This document shows, piece by piece, positions 6,997 to 11,864 of a stretch of 11,864 nt of DNA. The stretch is from VRUE01 sp040904405. Lineage in GTDB: Bacteria; Actinomycetota; Thermoleophilia; Solirubrobacterales; 70-9. The stretch spans positions 1 to 11,864 of the forward strand of contig JBBDTK010000013.1 in NCBI GenBank assembly GCA_040904405.1. The letters run 5' to 3'. How positions within the stretch are numbered: position 1 is the first letter of the stretch; each line of letters begins with the position of its first letter. The translations under genes were made by a program, and so were the position numbers. The notes under the pieces are model-generated. The model ran no database searches. It saw nothing but the letters and a program-made list of their open reading frames with translations, and was not told the DNA's origin.

Positions 6997-7016
6997 CAAC
7001 CGGATTCAACCGGATT
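6997..7016. repeat. Perfect tandem duplication of a 10-mer
   Basis: CAACCGGATT occurs twice in direct succession (6997-7006 and 7007-7016). It lies between the Rrf2-gene terminator candidate and the 11-bp iterons. It may be a replication-slippage product, a regulator half-site pair, or a trace of an insertion boundary. Nothing in the sequence decides between these. Confidence 0.7.
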
Positions 7017-7017
7017 G

Positions 7018-7037
7018 AAAACCGCTTGAACAAGCGG
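7018..7037 (-). terminator. Rho-independent terminator candidate of the Rrf2 gene
   Basis: On the minus strand CCGCTTG-TT-CAAGCGG (7037-7022) forms a 6-7 bp perfect stem, directly followed by TTTT (7021-7018). It starts 25 nt after the Rrf2 stop codon. It would separate the regulator gene from the toxin-antitoxin-like operon downstream on the same strand. The T-run is short, so efficiency is uncertain. Confidence 0.65.
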
Positions 7038-7062
7038 AATCGCGATCCGGCTGCGCCCCCGG

Positions 7063-7461
7063 CTAGATGAAGTACATCCCCGAGCCGGCCTCCTCGGCCT
7101 CGCGGCGGGCTACTTCGGCGATCGTGGTCTGGCCGAAGACCTTGCGCAGGGCGGTTACGCCCTCGGCCCAGATGCCGCCCGCCTCGTCGGCCTCCTGGCC
7201 GACTTTGCCGTCGAGGGCCTGGACCACCTCGAGCACGGTGATCTCATCGGCGGGTCGGGAGAGGGTGTAGCCGCCTTTCATCCCGCGGTGGCTGGTCAGC
7301 AGGCCGGCCCGGCGCAGGGTCGAGAAGAGCTGCTCCAGGAACTGCTCCGGTATGGCGCGCCGCTCGGCCAGCTCCTTGATCGGCACCGGCCGCTCGCCGG
7401 CGCGGGCCAGCTCGGCCATCGCCACCACGGCGTAGCGCGACTTCGAGGTGATCGAGATCAC
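7063..7461 (-). CDS. Rrf2-family transcriptional regulator, CymR-like
   Basis: Winged-helix repressor of the Rrf2 family, 132 residues. The N-terminus ISITSKSRYAVVAMAELA, the recognition region IPEQFLEQLFSTLRRAGLL (38-56) and the wing SHRGMKGGYTLSRP are all typical. The three cysteines that hold the Fe-S cluster in IscR/NsrR are absent (the protein has no Cys at all). In its place the C-terminal part IWAEGVTALRKVFGQTTIAEVA and the final residues GMYFI resemble CymR of Firmicutes, which ends in a similar aromatic-aromatic-Ile tail and represses cysteine-uptake and synthesis genes in complex with CysK. cysK and cysE lie 1.2-3 kb away, which supports that role. The start is GTG (V-I-S-I-T). It is transcribed divergently from the response regulator with 50 nt between them. 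The Rrf2 assignment is firm; CymR function is inferred. Confidence 0.92.
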   Translation of the reverse strand: MISITSKSRYAVVAMAELARAGERPVPIKELAERRAIPEQFLEQLFSTLRRAGLLTSHRGMKGGYTLSRPADEITVLEVVQALDGKVGQEADEAGGIWAEGVTALRKVFGQTTIAEVARREAEEAGSGMYFI

Positions 7462-7511
7462 CCGGACTTTCTACCGCACCGCTCGGACCGGCCTCGGTTA
7501 GGATCGAGGCC
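7462..7511. promoter_or_regulatory. Divergent 50-bp intergenic region
   Basis: This short region must contain, or overlap with, the start signals for the Rrf2 gene (minus) and the response-regulator gene (plus). I see AGGA at 7500-7503, 8 nt before the TTG start of the plus gene, and an AGAAAG stretch before the minus GTG. No convincing -10/-35 pairs are visible. An autoregulatory Rrf2 site would be expected here but cannot be pointed to. Confidence 0.4.
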
Positions 7512-8129
7512 TTGGAACCGGCACACTGTCTCGTCGTCGACCCTCACCCGCTGGTCCGCCTGGGCGTTCGCCAGGCGCTCGGCGACCACTTCGAGGTCGA
7601 GGAGAGCGAGAGCCGCGAGGAGGCGCTCGGCCTGGTTCGCGACATCGGCAGCATCGACGTGGCGATTCTCGACCTGGGCCGGCGGCCACAGGAAGCGGAC
7701 GGCGAGCTCGGCGGCACCGAGGCGATCCGCGAGCTGCGCAAGGCGGCGCCGGTCATGGGCATCGTCGCCCACGGCGACCAGCCCGACCGGCACTTCGCCA
7801 GCAGCGCGATGCAGGCCGGCGCCAGCGCCTACGTCGCCCGCACCGCCGGGGCCGCCGAGATGCTCCGGGCGGTGCACGCCGCGATCGAGCAGGAGACCTT
7901 CGTCGACCCGGCGGTGCCGCCGAAGGGCAGCCGCGGCAAGCTGACCCGGCGCCAGCGCCAGATCCTGCAGCTGCTCGCCGACGGCGGTACGACCACGGTT
8001 GCCGCCCGCCGGCTCGGCCTCAGCGAGGAAACGGTCAAGACCCACACCAAGCACGCCCTCGCCCGGCTCGGCGCCCGCAACCGCACGCACGCGGTCGCAA
8101 TCGCCCTAAGAGAGTGCTTAGTCGAATAA
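7512..8129 (+). CDS. NarL/LuxR-type response regulator with degenerate receiver
   Basis: A 205-residue protein with an N-terminal receiver-like domain (about 5-125) and a C-terminal LuxR/GerE helix-turn-helix (about 144-203: LTRRQRQILQLLADG, LGLSEETVKTHTKHALARLG). The phosphoacceptor position is Asp54 in AILDL. The acidic pocket near the N-terminus has one Asp (Asp10 in VVDPHP) instead of the usual pair. The Thr/Ser switch position is Val85 (GIVAHGD), and the conserved Lys is Arg110 (YVARTAG). Phosphorylation-dependent switching is therefore doubtful. TTG is the start, supported by AGGA 8 nt upstream and by the receiver beginning right after it. No histidine kinase gene is adjacent. It is divergent from the Rrf2 gene and convergent with the HDOD-LuxR gene. 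The target genes are unknown. Confidence 0.9.
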   Translation: MEPAHCLVVDPHPLVRLGVRQALGDHFEVEESESREEALGLVRDIGSIDVAILDLGRRPQEADGELGGTEAIRELRKAAPVMGIVAHGDQPDRHFASSAMQAGASAYVARTAGAAEMLRAVHAAIEQETFVDPAVPPKGSRGKLTRRQRQILQLLADGGTTTVAARRLGLSEETVKTHTKHALARLGARNRTHAVAIALRECLVE

Positions 8130-8185
8130 CCGATCAGCGAGCGTCACGATCTGATGCTCCGCGAGCGGCGCCGATATGGCGATTG

Positions 8186-8227
8186 CCGCCGCCCGCGGAC
8201 GCGAAGCGGAGCAGGCGGCGGTTTAAA
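8186..8227 (+). terminator. Hairpin between convergent genes, likely terminator
   Basis: CCGCCGCC (8186-8193) and GGCGGCGG (8214-8221) form a perfect 8-bp GC stem with a 20-nt loop, followed on the plus strand by TTTAAA. It lies 56 nt after the stop of the response regulator and just past the end of the convergent HDOD-LuxR gene. The long loop and short T-run make it moderate evidence; it may serve both strands. Confidence 0.5.
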
Positions 8228-9296
8228 TCCAACCGCTGTCCCTGGCGGTGAGGACCGCCTGGGCGCGGTCGACGGCGCCGATCTTGCCGTAGACGTTGTG
8301 CAGGTGGGTGCGAATCGTCGAGACCGAGAGCTGCATCTCACCGGCGATCTGCTTGTAGACCATGCCCGAGGAGAGGTGCTTGAGCACATCCAGCTCGCGG
8401 GCCGAGAGCGGGCAGGGCTCGCTGATCCCGGTGCTGTCGGGACGCGGATAGGGAAGCTCGTAGAGCAGCTCGCGCAGGCCGTCGACGCCGAGCCCGCAAC
8501 GCTTGGCGCTCTCGCGCAGACGCTCCGGTTTGACCGCCTCGCCGTGGCCGTAGTGGGCGACCATGTCGGCGGTGGCGACGATCGCCGCCAGGCCGTCGGC
8601 GTCCTCGGAGTGGTGGCGCTCGATCGCCACCGCAATCCGCTGCGGAACGTTCCAGCGCCGCGCCAGGACCCCGCCGACCAGCGCGTGGTCGATCCCGAGC
8701 TGGTCGCGTTCCTCGCGCAGGCGCTGCTCGGGAGTACGGCTGAGTGCGTCGAAGTGGGTGCGGCGGCCGGGGTGCAGCTTCGAGATCACCAGGCGGCCGA
8801 TGTCGTGCAGCAGCGCCGCGACGATCAGTTCGTCGCGGTCGTTCCAGCCGATCTCGCGGCCGATCCGCGCCGCCGCCTGCTGGGTGGCGAGCGCGTGGAT
8901 GCGGAACTGCTCGGGGCGCAGCTCCCAGCCGCCGTTGGCCTCGAAGAAGTCGAAGACCGGGGCCGTGCCGGCGATCGCAAGGACGCCGGAGGGCTTCAGC
9001 ACCTCGATCGCCCGGGGGACGCCGCCGACGGCGCCGCCGCCACCGGTCCGGTTGGCGAGGCGCAGCACGGCGATCGTCAGGGCGACGTCGGACTCGACCG
9101 CCTCGACCAGCTCGCCGACGCGGGAGGTCTCGGCGGTCGCTGCCTGCATCACGCGGGCCCGCGACTCGATCAGGGCGGGGAACTTCTCCACCGCCTCGAA
9201 GGCCGCCGCCAGCCGGGCTCCGGGTGCGTTCGCCGCCGTAGCACCGGCGTCGCCCGACTTGACCTTTCCGGTCCTGGCTTGTTTGCTCGACGGCAT
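8223..9296 (-). CDS. HDOD/HD-domain protein fused to LuxR-type helix-turn-helix
   Basis: A 357-residue protein with an alanine-rich disordered leader (1-27), an HDOD-type helical domain (about 28-260) and a LuxR/GerE DNA-binding domain at the C-terminus (about 295-357: LSARELDVLKHLSSGMVYKQIA, LSVSTIRTHLHNVYGKIG). The HD part has His134, the LLHDIGRL motif (His164-Asp165), His204, His228-His229 and Asp244. That is a complete metal-binding pattern of the HD superfamily, whereas many HDOD proteins have lost it. It may thus bind metals or nucleotides and pass a signal to DNA. I chose the ATG at 9296 with GGAG 11 nt upstream; the frame is open to 9362, but the upstream part reads poorly. It follows gltX on the same strand after 129 nt. 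The signal and targets are unknown. The domain calls are firm; the regulatory role is inferred. Confidence 0.88.
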   Translation of the reverse strand: MPSSKQARTGKVKSGDAGATAANAPGARLAAAFEAVEKFPALIESRARVMQAATAETSRVGELVEAVESDVALTIAVLRLANRTGGGGAVGGVPRAIEVLKPSGVLAIAGTAPVFDFFEANGGWELRPEQFRIHALATQQAAARIGREIGWNDRDELIVAALLHDIGRLVISKLHPGRRTHFDALSRTPEQRLREERDQLGIDHALVGGVLARRWNVPQRIAVAIERHHSEDADGLAAIVATADMVAHYGHGEAVKPERLRESAKRCGLGVDGLRELLYELPYPRPDSTGISEPCPLSARELDVLKHLSSGMVYKQIAGEMQLSVSTIRTHLHNVYGKIGAVDRAQAVLTARDSGWI

Positions 9297-9425
9297 GAGA
9301 CTGGACGCTCCGCCCTCCTCATCGGCAGGCGAGGACGCACGGTTTAGCCCCACCCTCCTCAAAAGTGGGGTTCGCCTGGGGATTCCTTATCCACTTGGGT
9401 GGATCGAACCGCGAGTGGTTGTCCG
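9297..9425 (-). other. Intergenic region with nested hairpins between gltX and the HDOD-LuxR gene
   Basis: Two structures are visible. ATCCAC/GTGGAT (9389-9394 and 9399-9404, TTGG loop) is enclosed by GGTTCG/CGAACC (9369-9374 and 9405-9410). CCCCAC/GTGGGG (9348-9353 and 9365-9370) has an 11-nt loop. The minus-strand loop of the second carries AGGAGG, the best ribosome-binding sequence in the region, but no in-frame start sits at a proper distance. The first structure may end gltX transcription, though no T-run follows. Confidence 0.5.
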
Positions 9426-10793
9426 TCAGGAAGAAAGCCGCTGGAGCGCGACGTCGATCCGCGCCAGCGATTCCTCGCGACCCAGCACGGCCAGCGACTC
9501 GAAGATCCCCGGGGAGACCGAGCCGCCGCTGATCGCGACCCGGATCGGCTGGTAGACCTTGCCCGGCTTCGCCTCCAGCCGCTCCGGCAGCGGCGCCAGC
9601 GCCGCCTCGACCGCGCCCGGGTCGAAGCCCTCGCTGGCGGCGAGCGCCTCGCGCGCCGCTCGCAGCCGCTCGCGCGCCCCGTCCTTCATCACCTTGCGCC
9701 AGGCCTTCTCGTCCTCGACCGGGGGGCCGAAGAGGAAGCGGATCAGCGGCCAGACCTCCGCCAGCGTCTGCGCTTTCTCCTGCACGATCTGACAGGCGGC
9801 GCGCAGGCGCTCGTCGGGCTCGCGGCCGAGGTGGCGCGCCACCGCCTCCGTATACCGGTCGAGCGGCAGCTCGCGCATGTAGCGACCGTTGACCCAGCGC
9901 AGCTTGCGCTCGTCGAAGATCGCCGCCGCCTTGCCGACGTCCTCGACCCGGAAGCGCTCGACCAGCTCCGCGGTCGGGATCAGCGTCGCGTCGTCGTCCG
10001 CGCCCCAGCCGAGCAGGGCGAGGTAGTTGCGCACCGCCGCCGGCAGGTAACCGGCCTCGCGCAGCTCCTGCACCGAGGCGGCGCCGTGGCGCTTGGAGAG
10101 CTTGCGCCCGTCGGGGCCGTGCAGCAGCGGCAGGTGGGCGTAGCGCGGCGGCGCGTGGCCGAGCGCCGCCAGGACCAGCAGCTGCTTCGGCGTGTTGGAG
10201 AGGTGATCGTCGCCGCGCACCACGTCGGTGATCCCCATCTCGGCGTCGTCGACCGCGACGGCGAAGTTGTAGAGGACCGAGCCGTCGCCACGGGCGATCA
10301 CGAAGTCGTCGTAGGAGCGGTTGGGGAAGCTGACCGGGCCGCGAATCAGGTCCTCGACCACCGTCTCGCCCTGGTCGGGGACGCGCAGTCGGATCGCCGC
10401 CCCGTGCTGCTCGGACGGCTGGCCGCGATACCCCCGGTCCGCCCCGTGCTGCGCCTTCCACGCCTCCACCTCCTTGGCGGTCGCGGTGTCGTGGTAGGCG
10501 GCGCCGCTCTCCAGCAGGCGCTCCAGGGCCGCCCGGTGCGCCTGCTCACGCCCGGCCTGCGATACCGGCCCCTCGTCCCACTCGAGCTCGAGCCAGCGCA
10601 GCGCGTCGAGGATCTGCTCGACGTTCGCCTCGGTCGAGCGCTCGCGGTCGGTGTCCTCGATTCGCAGCACCAGCTCGCCGCCCCGGTGGCGCGCCGCCAG
10701 CCAGTTGTAGAGTGCCGTCCTCGCGCCGCCGATGTGCAGGGCACCGGTTGGCGAGGGAGCAAACCTCAGTCGGATCGGAGGATCGGCATTCAT
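9426..10793 (-). CDS. gltX: Glutamyl-tRNA synthetase
   Basis: Class Ic aminoacyl-tRNA synthetase that charges tRNA-Glu in the cytoplasm (and tRNA-Gln in organisms lacking GlnRS). The protein has 455 residues. RFAPSPTGALHIGG carries the HIGH-type motif (20-23), LRIEDTDRERS lies at 43-53, YDDFVIARGDGSVLYNFAVA follows, VRGDDHLSNTP is at 192-202, and KLSKRHG (231-237) is the KMSKS-type motif. The C-terminal helical anticodon-binding part ends in LQRLSS. The insertion that carries zinc-binding cysteines in E. coli (near residue 100) has none here (AYHDTATAKEV). The ATG at 10793 fits family starts. It overlaps the nfo start in CATG, and no ribosome-binding site is obvious; a GTG at 10817 would add eight residues and also runs into nfo. 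Class and function are certain; the exact start is less so. Confidence 0.96.
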   Translation of the reverse strand: MNADPPIRLRFAPSPTGALHIGGARTALYNWLAARHRGGELVLRIEDTDRERSTEANVEQILDALRWLELEWDEGPVSQAGREQAHRAALERLLESGAAYHDTATAKEVEAWKAQHGADRGYRGQPSEQHGAAIRLRVPDQGETVVEDLIRGPVSFPNRSYDDFVIARGDGSVLYNFAVAVDDAEMGITDVVRGDDHLSNTPKQLLVLAALGHAPPRYAHLPLLHGPDGRKLSKRHGAASVQELREAGYLPAAVRNYLALLGWGADDDATLIPTAELVERFRVEDVGKAAAIFDERKLRWVNGRYMRELPLDRYTEAVARHLGREPDERLRAACQIVQEKAQTLAEVWPLIRFLFGPPVEDEKAWRKVMKDGARERLRAAREALAASEGFDPGAVEAALAPLPERLEAKPGKVYQPIRVAISGGSVSPGIFESLAVLGREESLARIDVALQRLSS

Positions 10794-11658
10794 GTTGGTC
10801 GGCGCGCATGTTTCCACCTCCGGCGGACTGGCGAAGGCGATCGAGCGCGGCGCCGAGCTCGGCTGCGAATCGATTCAGATCTTCAACCAGAGCCCGCGGA
10901 TGTGGCGGCCGACCAGATATGGCGCCGAGGACTTCGCCGCCTTCCGCGAGGCGATCGACGGCTCGCCGGTCGAAGCGGTGGCGATCCACGCCGTCTACCT
11001 GATCAACTGCGCGACCAAGGACAGCGAGCTGCGGGAGAAGTCGCTCGCCTCGCTGACTCACGCGCTGCGGACCGGCGACGCGATCGGCGCCGCCGGCGTC
11101 GTCCTCCACCCCGGCGCGCAGAAAGGCGAGCCGCTCGGGCCGTCGATGAAGCGGGCGGCAAAGGTCATCGCCGCCGCGCTGAAGGACAGCGAGAGCTGTC
11201 CCCTGCTGCTCGAGCAGACCGCCGGCCACAAAGGCCTGCTCGGCCGCGACTTCGACCAGACCGCGGAGCTGATCGAGCTGGCCGGCGGCGGCGAGCGGCT
11301 CGGGCTCTGCCTCGACTCATGCCACCTCTTCGTCCAGGGCTACGACGTCACCGACCCCGCCTCGCTGACTGCCATAGTCGACGAAGCCGACACAAAGGTC
11401 GGCCTCGACCGCCTGCGCTGCCTCCACGTCAACGACGCCGCCGCCCCGCTCGGCTCCTGCCGCGACCGCCACGCCAACATCGGCAAAGGCGAGATGGGCA
11501 AAAACGGTCTGTCAGCTTTCCTCTCGGAGCCGAGATTTGAGGGTTTGCCAGCAACCCTCGAGACCCCGGGCCCGAACAAGAAAGGTCCCGACCGTAAGGA
11601 AGTGCTGGCGGCCAAGCGTCTGCGCAAAGCCGGCCTGAAAGCGCGTGGCGCTATTTGA
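10792..11658 (+). CDS. nfo: Endonuclease IV (AP endonuclease)
   Basis: Zinc enzyme that cleaves 5' to abasic sites and repairs blocked 3' ends in base-excision repair. The 288-residue length is usual. It begins MLVGAHVSTSGG, the family N-terminus. All nine tri-metal ligands are visible: His66, His106, Glu141, Asp175, His178, His212, Asp225, His227 and Glu257, in the motifs IHAVYLIN, VLHPGAQKG, LLEQTAG, CLDSCHLF, CLHVND, RDRHANIGKG and TLETPGP. GGAGG ends 10 nt before the ATG, inside the gltX coding strand. It is divergent from gltX with overlapping starts, so its promoter must lie inside gltX. It overlaps the acyl-CoA dehydrogenase gene at the 3' end by 8 nt. Nothing in the sequence suggests inactivation. 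Confidence 0.97.
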   Translation: MLVGAHVSTSGGLAKAIERGAELGCESIQIFNQSPRMWRPTRYGAEDFAAFREAIDGSPVEAVAIHAVYLINCATKDSELREKSLASLTHALRTGDAIGAAGVVLHPGAQKGEPLGPSMKRAAKVIAAALKDSESCPLLLEQTAGHKGLLGRDFDQTAELIELAGGGERLGLCLDSCHLFVQGYDVTDPASLTAIVDEADTKVGLDRLRCLHVNDAAAPLGSCRDRHANIGKGEMGKNGLSAFLSEPRFEGLPATLETPGPNKKGPDRKEVLAAKRLRKAGLKARGAI

Positions 11659-11864
11659 CGTGGACGCCGGAGATCGCTCGGCTGATCACCAGGCGCTGGA
11701 TCTCGGAGGTGCCCTCGAAGATCGTGTAGATCTTCGCGTCGCGGTGCATCCGCTCGACCGGGAACTCGCGGGTGTAGCCGTTGCCGCCGAGGATCTGGAT
11801 CGCCCGCTCGGTCGCCCAGACGGCGACCTCGCCGGCCTTCAGCTTCGACATCGAGCCCTCGGCG
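11651..11864 (-). CDS. Acyl-CoA dehydrogenase, C-terminal part (cut by the window edge)
   Basis: The last 70 or so residues of an acyl-CoA dehydrogenase, a flavoenzyme that forms the trans-2 double bond in acyl-CoA during beta-oxidation or branched-chain amino-acid breakdown. Visible family motifs are SMSKLKAGEVAVWATERAIQ, ILGGNGYTREFPVERMHRDA, and IYTIFEGTSEIQRLVISR, where the EGTSEIQ region includes residues next to FAD and the catalytic pocket. The frame continues through the window edge at 11864, so the start and N-terminal two thirds are missing. Its TAG stop lies within the end of nfo, giving an 8-nt tail-to-tail overlap. The substrate class cannot be judged from this piece. Confidence 0.95.
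   Translation of the reverse strand, partial: AEGSMSKLKAGEVAVWATERAIQILGGNGYTREFPVERMHRDAKIYTIFEGTSEIQRLVISRAISGVHVK

Noticed and set aside
9369..9410. Possible tRNA because of GGTTCG and CGAACC segments
   Set aside because: No acceptor stem, D-arm or anticodon arm can be built around them; they pair with each other as an ordinary hairpin.
10807..10809. Minus-strand ATG with an ideal GGAGG 7 nt upstream near the gltX start
   Set aside because: It is out of frame with gltX, and its frame reads a low-complexity Arg-rich product. The GGAGG is simply the complement of nfo codons for Ser-Thr-Ser.
9399..11540. 713-codon plus-strand open frame across gltX and part of nfo
   Set aside because: It runs antisense to gltX and then out of frame through nfo; both of those genes have complete family motifs.

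Overview
The window is GC-rich bacterial chromosome with strongly GC-ending codons and frequent GTG/TTG starts. Together with protein features typical of deep-branching Actinobacteria, this suggests a member of the Thermoleophilia (Solirubrobacterales-like). That placement is an inference from composition and gene style; there is no rRNA here to confirm it. Most genes are ordinary chromosomal housekeeping genes, but the middle (about 5.83-7.06 kb) has an accessory, partly decayed character.

Layout. From 5826 down to 75 five genes run on the minus strand: cysK, cysE, a UvrD/PcrA-type helicase, folD and a small four-helix membrane protein with a proline-rich tail. CysE and CysK carry out the two steps from serine to cysteine. 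An 11-bp perfect inverted repeat lies between cysK and cysE. A 209-bp nested inverted repeat fills almost the whole gap between cysE and pcrA. From 5827 to about 6300 there is a truncated plus-strand coiled-coil reading frame and a frameshifted HicB-like remnant. Upstream of that remnant, on the minus strand, are two tightly coupled small genes that look like a toxin-antitoxin-style pair (6893-6304).

At 7063-7461 (minus) is an Rrf2-family regulator whose C-terminal tail and missing cysteines resemble CymR, the cysteine-metabolism repressor that partners CysK. Divergent from it is a response-regulator-like LuxR/NarL protein with a degenerate receiver (7512-8129). It converges on an unusual HDOD/HD-domain protein fused to a LuxR helix-turn-helix (8223-9296). 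Then come gltX (glutamyl-tRNA synthetase, minus) and nfo (endonuclease IV, plus), whose start codons overlap within a single CATG. The window closes with the C-terminal part of an acyl-CoA dehydrogenase on the minus strand, overlapping the end of nfo tail to tail.

How they may work together. The cysK-cysE pair and the CymR-like regulator form a plausible cysteine-homeostasis unit. Here the regulator, and not CysE, carries the C-terminal isoleucine that is known to dock into CysK in other bacteria. PcrA and Nfo are independent DNA-repair functions. The two LuxR-type proteins at 7512-9296 may belong to one signalling module, but the sequence does not show their targets.
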